The notes under the pieces are model-generated. The model was not told the origin of the DNA. It saw only the letters and a program-made list of their open reading frames with translations, and did no database searches. 64,000 nucleotides of DNA, from positions 587,501 through 651,500 of the forward strand of contig JAJOZX010001080.1 of the NCBI GenBank assembly GCA_023014485.1, given 5' to 3'. Source of the stretch: Bathynomus jamesi. Lineage: Eukaryota; Arthropoda; Malacostraca; Isopoda; Cirolanidae. A program made the position numbers and the translations under genes. This document shows, in pieces, positions 47,274 through 58,446 of this stretch. Positions within the stretch are counted from its first letter, which is position 1. Every line of letters begins with the position of its first letter.

Positions 47274-47848
47274 ATGGACTCTGTAGAAAAATTAAGGTTC
47301 ACGAGCCCATCCACATGTATTATATATGGACCTACAGGATGTGGTAAAACTGTGTTTATGCTTAAAATCATTAAAGAAAAGGAAGAGATGTTCTCAAAAT
47401 TTGTGCATAAAGTTATATGGTGCTATTCGACGTATCAATCAGTGTCAACGAGTACCAAGATGATATAGTCATTGTAACTGACAATCTCATGTTGGAGATT
47501 GATAAAACGTTTGCCGAGACATTTACAGTATTCTCCCACCATCTTAACATGAGCGTGTTCTTCATCAATCAGAATCTATTTTTAAAAAATAGATACATGC
47601 GCGATGTGTCGTTAAATACACAATATCTAGTCTTATTCGCGCAACGTAGAGATGTATCACAAATTGGGGTATTAGCCAATCAAATGTTCCCGAATCAGCG
47701 TAAGGAGTTTTTGGAAGTTTATAAAGAAGCTACAAGTATGCGTTACGGATATTTGCTTTGCGACCTTTATCCAAGAAACAGGTTTAGGGTGCTTCTAAGA
47801 GCGAATATATTTCCAAACGAGCCTGAAACGGTGTATATTCCAGAATGA
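47274..47848 (+). pseudogene. Polinton packaging ATPase (A32/FtsK-HerA type), broken
   Basis: It starts at ATG 47274 (a GTG lies nine bases upstream). A Walker A loop GPTGCGKT appears at about residue 18, and a Walker B-like stretch DIVIVTDNLM follows in another frame near 47465. The C-terminal part (NMSVFFINQNLF, LFAQRRDVSQIG) is typical of the Polinton/NCLDV ATPase that pumps DNA into capsids. A shift near 47450 coincides with an apparent loss of some residues between the two boxes. The stop overlaps the next ATG as ATGA. Confidence 0.9.
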
Positions 47849-48090
47849 CAAAGATACTAAAGAAATACCGTGAATTAATAAAAATCTATCATCGACTTCC
47901 CCGGACAATGCAGCAGATGTTTATTAAAAATATCGACTCCGACTTTTTAAAATGCATCTGTGAAATCTGTCTTAACGTTATAAATTGCAATGTATCAATG
48001 AAACCACCTCAGAAGGCTCGCCTACGCCGTTACAAGAACATAATACGCGCACTCGCTCGTAAAAGTCAAACTGTAGGGAAGAAAAAATGA
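47845..48090 (+). CDS. Polinton conserved small basic ORF, 81 aa
   Basis: An intact frame, MTKILKKYRELI to QTVGKKK, very basic, with CICEICLNVINCNV in the middle. Small proteins of this form sit beside the ATPase in other Polintons and adintoviruses by my recollection. The function is unknown. ATG overlaps the ATPase stop (ATGA), and its own stop overlaps the next start (ATGA at 48087). Confidence 0.75.
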   Translation: MTKILKKYRELIKIYHRLPRTMQQMFIKNIDSDFLKCICEICLNVINCNVSMKPPQKARLRRYKNIIRALARKSQTVGKKK

Positions 48091-48855
48091 ATTATTGTAC
48101 AAACAGGAGGGTCATTCCTCCCCATCTTATTTTCAGTTTTGGGTCCTTTACTGCAAAGGAATCAGACACGGATCTAGATCCCCGTAAAAGCAGACTTAAA
48201 AGAATGGAAAGTGAATTGCTAGCCCTATTAAACAGTGAAAAAACACCTGATGAGAAAAGAATCTTATACCAAGAAGCTCTGCAGAAATTTCTTCACGAGT
48301 ACGAAAATTATAAGAACCTGACAGAGATTCCCGTGGTTATTAGACACAGCACAGGGAACGATGGACATGATGACATAGGACCTGTACCCGACGATACAGC
48401 TGACCAACCAAAGATTAAGGGGTCAACCACACAGAACATCGAGCATGTATTAAAAAGCACCCTCCCACATACATTGAGGAATAAAGGTTTGTCTTTATAA
48501 TCTATTGAATGAGGACCCAGCCATACAATGGACCGATACAGGCGAGATCATTGTGGAAGGAGTAAAGGTACAGGGATCGAATATCGTAGACATTGTCCAT
48601 GATCTGGTGAGAAAGTGGGATAGGCACTCACCATCAGGATGGAAGCATATTAAAACAAGACTACAACAAATAAATGTCCCCAAAACATTGATAGGAAATC
48701 TGAACAGGTTAAAAGACCTGGAACATGCGACGCACGTGACACAATTGAAGACGCCATCATCCCCGACGGTAATATCTTTGAAGAGGAGAAGGAGGTTAAA
48801 CAACGGCCAACCCTACCCACGAGCCTCTAAAATACGCAAATGGCTAACATATTAA
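48087..48855 (+). pseudogene. Polinton conserved ORF, about 250 aa, one frameshift
   Basis: The first frame (48087-48500) is charged and helical. A single shift at about 48492 passes to 48505-48855, which has no ATG at its start and contains WTDTGEIIVEGV, GSNIVDIVHDL and INVPKTLIGN, ending in a basic RRRRLNNG tail. The pattern (W..G...V.G..I.GSNI.DL, then GW, then NVP..LIGN) is a recurrent Polinton protein of unknown function. It is probably a virion or DNA-binding factor from the basic tail. That role is inference. Confidence 0.7.
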
Positions 48856-48867
48856 GAAGACGTTATT

Positions 48868-49889
48868 ATGACATATCTAGGAGGCGTAGATAGACTGTAC
48901 AGAAGTGTTTACGGAGTAGGAAAAAAAGATTGAGAGATTTTTGCGGGAGCAGGATGCTTATACACTTTATAAGCCTGTGAGAAAAAGGTTTAAAACAGCC
49001 AAGACAACAGCTGCTTCGATTGACTCTATTTGGCAAGCAGATTTAACAGACATGCAAAGATATTCTGTGTATAACGATGGCTACCACTACATTCTATTCA
49101 TAATAGAAGCGCTTTAAGGTAAATTTAAGGTAAATGTATTCTCTAGATATCTGTGGCTAATTCCTCTGAAAAATAAATCACCTGAAACAGTTGCTAAAGC
49201 CACCAAAACGCTGATGTTAAAATAAAACAGGATTCCTGACTATTTTTGTACGGATATGGGGAAGGAATTTATAGGCCGTGCTTTTCAGAACATGTTGACA
49301 GAGTTTAATATCAGCTATTACACTACCAATTCTATACATAAGGCTTCCTTAGCTGAAAGGGTTCAACGTACCATAAAGGAACGCATGCACCGCTATTTTA
49401 CACATAAAAACACATACAGATTTCTAGACATTCTGGAATCATTGGCCTCATCCTACAACCGCTCACACCATCGCACGATTGGGACAACACCTAACGAAGT
49501 TTTAGAAAGAGGTACGTGCCCGAGAAGAGATGGAACACCACCACCACCACCACACTCTGCGCGTTTCAAAATCAATGATTATGTAAGGCTGTCGCGTTCG
49601 GGAAATAAATTTGCAAAAGGATTTGAACAAGGATGGACACGTGAAAGACCGAAAGGTGAGATAATGATGTATTACGTTGAAGATTTGAATGGGGAAGAAA
49701 TCTCAGGAGGCCTTTACCGCGAGGAGTTGCAGAAAGTGGCATTTAATTTAGGAAAAAATGTTTAAAATTGAGAAAATTTTAGGAAGCAAAGGTTCAGGAA
49801 AGAGAAAAATGTACCTGGTGAAATGGCTAGGGTACCCAGAAAACTTCAACACGTATATAAAAGCTGCTGCAATAATGAAGCTTAAATAG
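48868..49889 (+). pseudogene. int: Polinton retroviral-type integrase with C-terminal chromodomain
   Basis: The start ATG 48868 reads MTYLGGVDRLYRSVYG. A shift in an A7 run near 48928 follows. The DDE core shows IWQADLTDMQ (first Asp), a stop near 49117, YFCTDMGKEF (second Asp, about 49243-49272) and a Glu in SLAERVQRTIKERM. The frame 49256-49765 continues to an SH3-like C-terminal part. One more shift at about 49757 leads to a 40-residue chromodomain (FKIEKIL, KRKMYLVKWLGYP, FNTYI). Chromodomains tether integrases to methylated histone H3 and bias insertion to heterochromatin. Confidence 0.9.
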
Positions 49890-49897
49890 TATGCAAC

Positions 49898-50766
49898 ATG
49901 GCCCCTAACCATTTCTACGTCACACTCCCGTCCTCCTCGTCCCTGTCTGTACACCCCAACAACACACTAGCCAACTTTGTAACAGAGCTCCACGGACCCA
50001 TTGAATTGGGTCGTGATTCGTATGAGGTGTGGGATATGTGAAATTCAGCTGGACACCCTCTTTTTAAATATTGAATATAAAGAAACCGTTTTTATGATTC
50101 TTAGAGACTGCCGAGTGTGAAAAAGTTGGGGTAACTCGCGATGAAACCATGCATGCCATCCAGACTGGGTATGCACAGTATTACAGTACAAAAGTAACAA
50201 TAGGGCCGAACCGTTATGGTTCGGCTGAGGATGTTGCGAGAGACTTGAACCTAAGTTTAAAAAGCTCAAATCTTACGGATGATTTAGTATACGAAATCGT
50301 AAACGACCATCCCCATGCACGCACTATGACCCTAAAATCGCAGACTAACCGAGATATTAAAGACCAACGAGTCTTTAAAATTATAACCGATGGACGATAT
50401 CGCTCAGCCTTCCAAAGAGACGCATTTCACGAGGCACAACACGACTTGTCCAACCTAATGTACCAGTTGAAGATGGAGAAAATGGTTGACGGCTATAAAC
50501 CCCCAGACATGTGCTATATTTACAGCAATATAGTGGAGCACCAGTTTGTTGGGGATACCCAGGCACGCCTGCTGCGCATTGCTCACATCCCCAACAATAG
50601 AGGAAGGAGATTGAGTATTACATATGAGACCCCATTATGTGAACGTCGCAACTAATCTAATAACCAATATCTCAATATATATATAAGAACGATTGAGGGT
50701 AAAAATTTCCCATTCGGTAACGGGAGCTTAACAGTGAAGCTGCACTTTCGACTCACTGAGTTATAA
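49898..50766 (+). pseudogene. Polinton penton-like minor capsid protein (broken)
   Basis: The start ATG 49898 reads MAPNHFYVTLPSSSSL, the usual beginning of the single jelly-roll Polinton minor capsid protein. A shift near 50030 and eroded sequence follow. The frame 50149-50655 holds most of the rest, with DMCYIYSNIVEHQFVGD in the C-terminal half. A last shift near 50635 gives the end, with FPFGNGSLTVKLHF and a TAA at 50764-50766 that overlaps the next ATG. It would form capsid vertices. Confidence 0.88.
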
Positions 50767-51077
50767 TGGACAGAAAGCCTTTCACCGTCTATCGAGGGGC
50801 GAGATACCAGCGTGGTAGTGGACTTGCGTCCATTTTTTCAACCATACTACGTACGGCTGTTCCTTTGCTGAAGAGGGGTGCCATATACCTCGGAAGGAAA
50901 GCGCTACAATCAGGTCTTAACACTGCAGAAGACATATTGGCTGGGGCTAAACCTAAAGAAGTTAAAAAAAGCAATTAAAACGTACACGGGACGAAATCAT
51001 CAAAGATGCACAGAGAAAAATGCGTGGTGGTGGGAAGAAGAGGACTGACCGGAAGAAGGGATTACCACCATGTGGCA
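50766..51077 (+). pseudogene. Polinton small basic virion-type protein, split by transposon
   Basis: The frame reads MDRKPFTVYRGARYQRGSG, then an amphipathic or hydrophobic segment (FSTILRTAVPLLKRGAIYLG) and a helical part. After a shift near 50955 the sequence continues as a very basic tail (RGGGKKRTDRKK). It is cut at about 51077 by the outer transposon and resumes at 59677 for a dozen codons to TAG 59709-59711. Polintons and adintoviruses have such a protein between penton and hexon, compared with adenoviral pVI/pX core or membrane-active proteins. That comparison is tentative. Confidence 0.7.
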
Positions 51078-51393
51078 ATTTAGGGTGTGTCGAATTTTTC
51101 AACTTTCAAATTCCAAATATGAGGGGTGCTAAAAAGTTGCAGCATGACAGGAATTCTAAAGATATTTTTGTTAATTTAATATAATTTAGTTTTGCTTGGT
51201 AAGAAGCTACATAAAAATAGACTTTTTTTACTTTTTTGTGGAATTATATAATAATTATATTAATAATTATATAGGTGTATATATAATGCACTGCTGTTTT
51301 TGCTTATTTCACAGGTTGAAACATATTCATCAGTGTACTGAAGATTACTTGTCCGTCAGTGCTACCATCCTAACCAGTGGGAATTGACCTACA

Positions 51394-52883
51394 ATGGCTT
51401 CTAAAAGGAGGACAAGACTAGGGACATTCACACATATGAGCAACCTAATTGGAACTGGTAGAGAGTTGTTGCCCTCTGAACTCCCAACTCTGCGAGACGT
51501 TCTGAAATATGGGCTACTGCTAAGAGAACAAAGTGGTGAGGATGTGAGAAACTACCCAGCAGCCAGTCTTGCAAAGGACATTTACCCTAAAGTGCTTGAA
51601 AAGTGGGAACGAGCAAACAGTTCTTTTGTAGCCCCCGTTGTAAATTCACGAGTCACAATCTTAAACAAGATCCAAGAGAGCTGGGAGCAGGCCAAAAACA
51701 TATCTCTTGGGAGAGGAAAGCTACATGTCAAAGAGGCTTTCATTGCAAAACTTGACAAGCTTTTTGACATCCTCAGTTGCAAGTGTAAAATTGTTCTCTG
51801 CTCTGAATTGGCTGCCTTGCAGATGCTGGTTGCAAAAACGAAACTCACATTAACTGTACATGCCCTAGGGAGATGAAGATCCCTGTGAAGGAACTTGCTT
51901 TCATTAAAGGTCAGAGAGACAAGTCTGGTTCTATTGGACCACATCAGATTGGCTTGCCAGATCAACCTGAGCACAACAGACAAGTCAAAAAGCAGAAGCG
52001 GCAAGAAGACGAAAGAAGAAGGCTTGCTGAATATAAGCAGACAAGTAAGCAGGATGTTTCAATGCCATCAAATGAAATAATTTTCTCTGATGATGAAAAT
52101 GAAGAACAAATAGCTGATGCTCAAGATGGAAAGGATGGAAGTTATGAAGTGACATTAGAAATACCAAGCACGTCTTCAACTTCCAATAAAAAGCCAGAGT
52201 ACAACACATTAGAAATACCTAATGTTGCTATGCATAGCATCAGATATGGTGTTTGGCCTGCGTGCCACAGCTGCCATCACCACTGCTGCACTGCTGCCTT
52301 TATGGATGCTGGCTTGATCACTGAAGAAGACAAGAGACTTGTAGTTGATCACAATAAAGTCAAGAGGGCCCAAGAAAAAGTTGAGATCCCTGGATCAGAA
52401 ATTTGATGATCTTTGTAAGAAGGGTGAAATTGACTGCATCTTCTTTGACGGCCGTCAAGATACAACTAAAGTTATGCTGAAAGCAGACAATTCAGATCGT
52501 CAGTTCCCCAGCATCATCAAAGAAGAGCATTATTCTGTGTGCAGTGAGCCAGGTGGAAGATATCTCTACCACTTCACTCCTGAGAAAGGCTCAACGAGAA
52601 AAAAACCTGCTGAAGTTATTGCTGATAATCTTGTAGATTTCATGAAGAAGAAGGGCATTGATAAAAGCCTGCAGGCCATTGGAGGTGATTCTACAAATGT
52701 TAACACTGGCTGGGAGGGTGGTTCCATGCATTGGGTAGAGGTCAAGCTTTGCCGTAAGCTGATCTGGTTGGTTTGTGCCCTCCACACTAACGAGTTACCC
52801 CTGCGACACTTGATCACAGCACTGGATGGGAAGAACTTGTCTAACAACAAGTGGACAGGTAACATTGGCAAGATGCTAGACAC
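51394..52883 (+). pseudogene. Unclassified transposase, N-terminal and first catalytic part
   Basis: It starts at ATG 51394 (MASKRRTRLGTF). An N-terminal helical module (LPTLRDVLKYGLL, LFDILSCKCKI) leads into a cysteine-rich cluster whose second half is in another frame (CTCPREMKIPVKEL). Next are a charged linker and a conserved stretch (DAGLITEED..VVDHNKVKR). After a shift near 52380 comes the catalytic half: FFDGRQDTT, GGDSTNVNTGWEGG and CALHTNELPLRHL. Asp boxes followed by a CxxH are as in hAT-like RNase H-fold transposases. It has three or four frame breaks. The gene is cut at codon LD of KMLD by the inner element and continues at 58447. Confidence 0.78.
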
Positions 52884-53226
52884 TAGGCCGGGCTGAAACT
52901 ATAATTTTTGTTTGATTTTAATTTATCAGTGACTAACAGTTGGCTTTTGATATAAAAATAAGATTCCTGAAAAAAATAATTGGTGGCCACCAACGTGTGT
53001 CCGGCCACCCCCGTTTTTGTAAAAACATCTATAATGCCACACTAGCAAAATCAGGAAAATGGCAATATCTCTTCTTCTGAACATGCTAGAGAGATGGTTT
53101 GCATACCAAAAGATGCAGAATTTGATTTAGAACAAATTATTAAGAGTGGTATTTTTTCATGAAACCTTTAGTTTTTGAGTTATTTTAGAAAAACTAATTT
53201 TTTGGGCCCATAGACCCCCTTTCGAC
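52884..53226. repeat. Left TIR of inner transposon
   Basis: About 343 bases, the reverse complement of 58108-58438 with few differences, including the phrases GGCCGGACACACGTTGG (right) and its counterpart on the left. No coding sequence. 53227-54063 is AT-rich with no gene that I recognise. Confidence 0.93.
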
Positions 53227-54063
53227 TGAATGTCAACACAATAAAACATTCTCAAGCTGCAAATTGACATGTATTAGTGGTTTTCAATCAGCAATCAAAA
53301 TCAATCAAAATCAGCCATTTTAAATTCATTGAAAATGCTTTTTGACATTCCAAAACGCCAAACATTAAATTATACAATTAACAAATTGTCATTTTGTCAT
53401 ATTTTAGCATGATAAATAATAATCTAGAACTTAAAATATTTTTTAGACACAAAATCTTTCATTAATTTACGTATCTAATTTTGTTTCTAATAAGACCATC
53501 TCTACGCTCATGACCTACAACAGCCAAGGATGCTTCAGTGACAAGCTTGATGTGCCTTTCAACATTCTGACTGTGGCACTCGTGATCCAGTTTCAATGCG
53601 GTATTAATGATATCACTTCTTCTTCCTTCTTCCTTTCAGCTCTCAATTTAGCTCTCTCCCTTCTCAACTTGTTTCTGAAAAGTATTTCAAAAATATTGGC
53701 CATGCATTACTGCATTAGCATTATACAAATATACAAAATACAAATATCATTGTCCTGTTTGAAACTAATTAATATAAATACAAAATAGAAATTTTGACGC
53801 TAATTAAAAATAACACTGGTATGCATATGAAATTTTTTTGTCTGCTGTGAGGGTTTTTCAACTCATATTATATAATTCGACCATGCTGAATTCGAAAATG
53901 ACATTGGTTTTCCTCAATCAGGTCAGGTTTTTTCTCTATTGGCCATTTATTATAAGTCCAATTTTATCCCCAAATTTATTGATTTTTTTAGCTTAAACAC
54001 TGTAGATACGAGTAATATTATAAGAACACTCGTGAAAAATGAAAACTGTGTGAATAAATACTT

Positions 54064-56335
54064 TTATTCATACAATGAATATGGAAAAAAGTTTATTGAG
54101 GAAAGGAATGAAGTTTTTTTGGCTTTCCGTCTGTGTTTTTCTTCGGGCACGTCTCGCTTCAACACCAGCAATAGTCCGCCAGCATTGATATCCCAGTTTC
54201 CCTGTACGGTACTCTCTTCCATTATTTTGATATCTTGGTGAAAATCGTTCACCCTGTTCCTCATATAATCCCCGCAATTTTCAGGAAAATAGTCCAAGGG
54301 GACCACAAAAAGTGCATTTTTATGGACATGCGCGACCCATGAGCTTTGAAAGCTTCCATCAAGTTTTCGACAACGGACTCGTATTCTGGACTTCTACGCT
54401 TGCCAAGAAAATCAGTGACAACTGATTTGAATGCCTGCCAGGCATTCTTCTCAGTTGGAGTCATTGCGTTTTCGAACTGAGTATCCTTGATCAAAGTTCG
54501 AATTTGAGGACCATCAAAAACCCCAGCATTTAGTTTAGCATCAGATATATGAGGAAATTTACTCTCGAGATATCGGAATGCTGAACCCTCCTTATTCATT
54601 GATTTGATGAAATTTTTCATCAAGCCCAGCTTAATATGAAGTGGTGGGAGCAAAATTTTTGTTGGTGGTACAAGGGGAACTGAAACGACATTATGCGATC
54701 CAGGTTCAAAATTCTCTCTGGATGCCCATTCACGCTGTGCATAGTGCTTCTCATCCGCTCGGCTATCCCATTTGCAGAGGAAACATGGGTATTTCGTGTA
54801 TCCCCCTTGCATTCCCAATACAAATGCCACAATCTGAAAAAAAATGAAAATATTTAAAGAATTTAGAGAATTTGTTCTATCAGATAAAAAAATCTATGCA
54901 TTGGACTGTATCACTTCTGTGGGGAAGTTAAGTGTTCTTATACGCTCTCAAATAACCTTTGGAAAAACAACATAGTCAATAGCAATAGTTTACTTATGAT
55001 ATTAGTATTACCTTCAAATCTCCACAGATCCTCCAGTTATGTTGGTCGTATACGGGAGCATCCAGTAAAATTTTCATGTTATCGTAGCTCTCAGTAAGTT
55101 GTACGGAATGTGCTACAGGGACTGATGCAATCCTATTCCCAATGTTGAGAAGTACTGCTTTCAAACTTCGTTTAGACGAGTCTATAAATAGCCTCCATTC
55201 TGATGCGTTATATGGCAGGCCCAAGGATTCGATTAGCCCCTCAACATTGCAGCAGTACACTAAGGAAGAGGTATTTTCGTGCACTGCAAAAAACTTGCGG
55301 AATTCTTCCTCTCGTTTCCTATACCAGGAGAATGTTGTTCCCGGAGCCAGCAAGTTGTCCTCTCGAAGTCGTGAGCCCAAGATCTCGGCAGCTAATTTGG
55401 AAAGTCCTAAATCCCTGGTAAGATCATTAAGTTTGGCCTGGTTGAGAGGTCTCGGCTCATTTGAAGCGGTCATTGATTCATCATGAGAATCATCGAAGTC
55501 CAGGGTTTGAGGTGGGTCGGGTATTGGAATTCCAGGACCATGGGGTACAGGTCTCATAGCAGAAGGAATGTCAGGGTATACAACAATGTGTTTATTCTTC
55601 TTGTTAACTCCTGAAAACAGAAACACAGAAACATGGATATAAAACTTGCATATGAAATAGAAGAAGCATTCAGACAGTGGCGGCTCGTGAGGGAAGGCTG
55701 CGGTCTGTAAGATATGAAATAGGTCGATGGAGTCTGTATATTTTCTTTCTTTTTCATTCATATTGTCCCTTCGGGGACAATATGAATGAAAAAGAAAAAT
55801 ATACAATCATTGTATATGTAAATGTAACTTGTATAACAATATGTATGTGTAAATGTATTTTCTATAACAATATGTATATGTAAATGTATGATTACCATTA
55901 TGGTGAATATTATGTTATATATGGTGAATATTACATTATGGTGAATATTATGTCAAGTTTCATACGAGGATTTCAAAATATTTAAGAAAAATAAATTTAT
56001 AAACCCACCTTGGAGGTTTGTCATGCAGAAATAGCAATCTGTCACGTGATCCTTTCCTTCTCTCCAAATCATGGGAATTCCAAAAGGCAAAGATTTCGCT
56101 CTGCCTTTGCTCCATCTTCTCAAATTTTCAATGCACGTCTTGCAGCACATATGAGGGGCGAAATTTTTGTCCTGGTCCCCTAGCTTAATTCCAAAGTATG
56201 CTCTATATATTGTCTTCACAAATTTAGTGATTTGGGACTGGTTATTTGGCATGGTAACCGTCCCACATATGTAGCAGAATCTATTGGGATCATTTTTACA
56301 CGCTCTATTCATTACGAAATATTTTATCTATATGC
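54064..56335 (-). CDS. Inner transposon gene B, exons 4-6, ZAD-like finger and GDLK/CxxC domain
   Basis: Exons 56335-56009, 55610-55012 and 54833-54064, all with GT-AG borders and matching phase. A natural start is ATG 56312 (MNRACKNDPNRF). Exon 4 has a ZAD-like zinc finger (CYICG, then CCKTCIENLRRW) and DCYFC. Exon 5 is proline-rich, then a domain ending WRICGDLK. Exon 6 has LGMQGGYTKYPCFLCKWDSR, LPPLHIKLGLMKNF and, after one frameshift at about 54297, a tail with RDVPEEKHRR. Similar proteins are widespread, uncharacterised arthropod ORFs by my recollection. GD followed by CxxC recalls CMC-type transposase cores, but this is not proof. It is the likeliest transposase of the inner element. 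Confidence 0.72.
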
Positions 56336-56636
56336 CTGAAAAGTAAAAAAAGATATTATACAAGTGAAACAAGTGATGATAGATGTTACTGTTCCAATTC
56401 GGCTTTGACAAAATCACGAAAAATTCTATTTTACTTATGAGGCCATAGCCGGATAACCTGAGCTGATTGAGAAATACGGATTGCAGATTCGAAATCAGCA
56501 GGAAAAGCTCTATAAGAATTACTTACAAAACCCTTGACAGCAAAATTGATGCATACCAGTGAAATAGTAAATCTGGTGATTTAGAACTTATAGCAGAAGC
56601 TAAGAAATGTAATATCTAGAGTGATTAAAAACATAC

Positions 56637-57830
56637 TTATCAATAACATTTTGTATGTTATCTGGGGTGATTACTCCAAAGTCCACCAATGTAGCAGAAC
56701 CAATAGCCGCTCCTGCTCTATCACTTACTTGATATCTGTTAGGATATTTAAAGTAGATTTACATATCTATTGTCAATGAATAATTTATTGGTAATCTTAA
56801 TCTCTTAGTCACAATGATTTCACTTCAAGCTGTATTAAAAGATTTATCTTTCAGTACTATACCTGTCACATGCTTCAGCTAATGAGCGTAATCTAGTTCT
56901 GTTCTGTAATGTTGAGACTTCTGGAACATAGTCTGCATCAAATGAATCATTACAACTGTCGCTATCTGTCAACTCAGGAATGTCCATAGGTTCAGGAGGA
57001 TGAGGTGGAGGAACTGATTCTTTTGCTTTTTGAGATTGAATGACCCGTGATTTGAATTTTAAGTCAGTGGCTGTTTCTGGGACTTCTTTCAGGGTACAGT
57101 AACCATGCCTAGTTGTTTTCTGGTCCTACAAAGTGATTATATTTCATTACACCATAATGTATCTTTTATCTATGGGTCTCTATATGTAAATTGAAATTCT
57201 TACAAAAATGAGAAAATACTAAAATATTACTTATCATTAACATCATTAATAGTGTATTATTGATATTACTAACTTATTAAATGCACTTTAAAAATTGTAG
57301 CAAATTAATAATAATTAATAATTGATAATAATTGATAATTAATTAATATTAATTAATAATTTACAACTTGAAATTCAATCAACAGACCTACCTCATAAAA
57401 CTGGTAATCAGATTCAGTCATTTTTAGTAAGTGCTTTTTCTCTGTATCTGCCAACAGTTTGTGATCATGTTGATATATGTCAAATAAAACGTTTACAGTT
57501 TTCAGAAAATCATCGAGATCTTGATGATATTTAGGTCCCCTTTTCTTTTTGTCATACTTCAAAAGGCGGTTGAATTCCTTTATTTGGGTTTTCAGTCGGT
57601 TCTGTATGGCATTTACTGATATTGGATAAACATTATGTGACCCACAATTTATGCAATTCCGCAATTCCTCAGAAGTAGCTCTCAGTACAGCATCTGTTTT
57701 ATAGTCTCCGAAACACAAACACCTTTCAATAACGCTTCAACGTAGGCAATTTCCCTAAAGGAAACTGTTCTGCTGGCATAAAACGTACATCGCCAAGTAC
57801 TTTAGCAACTGTTTTCCTTGTAGAAGTCAT
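56637..57830 (-). CDS. Inner transposon gene A, exons 1-3, N-terminal module
   Basis: Exon 1 (57830-57392, ATG at 57830), exon 2 (57125-56863) and exon 3 (56735-56637) join in phase with GT-AG borders (GAG|GTAGGT, TTTGTAG|GAC, ACAG|GTATAG, CTAACAG|ATA). Features are KLPTLK, a helical stretch ending VLFDIY, an acidic linker, and VSDRAGAAIGSA..DFGVITPDN. This order matches the N-terminal module of the outer transposase. A 2-base gap near 57735 breaks exon 1. After exon 3 the donor (AA|GTATGT) could join exon 4, but the frame then meets a stop, so gene A and gene B may be separate. Confidence 0.65.
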
Positions 57831-58107
57831 ACTTTATATTGCAAATGTTAAATTCAATGACAAATTGCAGTTGGAAACTTATAACAAAGGCACCTGAAAA
57901 AAACAAGTTTTCAATTTATTACGTTTAAAAAAAGTTCATGAAGCAACCCCACCCTCTATTCTTTAATCAAGCATAATGGATGCAAGATAACAAGGAAAAG
58001 TCATATCATGTGATCACTATGTCCATGTCAACATCCTTTTAGGGCAATGTCAGTAATCAAAAAGCCAAATCAAGCTTATTTTAGAATTTCTTTTGTCACT
58101 AAGGTCC
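57831..58107. other. Leader of inner transposon, no gene
   Basis: Sequence between the gene A start and the right TIR. It is AT-rich and probably promoter or leader. No clear TATA box was assigned. Confidence 0.4.
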
Positions 58108-58438
58108 GTCGAAAGGGGGTCTATGGGCCCCAAAAATTAGTTTTTCTAAAATAACTCAAAAACTAAAGGTTTTATGAAACAATAGCACTCTTAATAATTT
58201 GTTCTAAATCAAATTCTGCATCTTTTGGTATGCAAAGCATCTCTCTAGCATGTTCAGAAGAAGAGATATTGCCATTGTCCTGATTTTGCTAGTGCGGCAT
58301 TAGATGTTTTTTCAAAAAACGGGGGTGGCCGGACACACGTTGGTCGCCACCAATTATTTTTTTCAGGAATCTTATTTTTATATCAAAAGCCAACTGTTAA
58401 TGACTGATTAATTCTATCTTGAGTTTCAGCCCGGCCTA
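58108..58438. repeat. Right TIR of inner transposon
   Basis: Partner of 52884-53226. The terminal GTTTCAGCCCGGCCTA is the exact inverse of the left end. Confidence 0.93.
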
Positions 58439-58446
58439 CTAGACAC

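Larger units (their letters stand above)
52884..58438 (-). mobile_element. Inner unclassified DNA transposon with long TIRs and introns
   Basis: 5555 bases, termini TAGGCCGGGCTGAAAC and its exact inverse. It is flanked by identical octamers CTAGACAC (52876-52883 and 58439-58446). TIRs are about 340 bases (52884-53226 and 58108-58438), nearly identical. Two groups of minus-strand exons with canonical GT-AG borders lie inside. The long TIRs and 8-bp duplication recall MULE or hAT elements, but the proteins are not standard for either. Confidence 0.92.

Noticed and set aside
52884..58438. Inner insertion considered as part of the Polinton or as an intron of the outer transposase
   Set aside because: It has its own inverted termini and an exact 8-bp duplication, and its genes run on the opposite strand, so it is a transposon.
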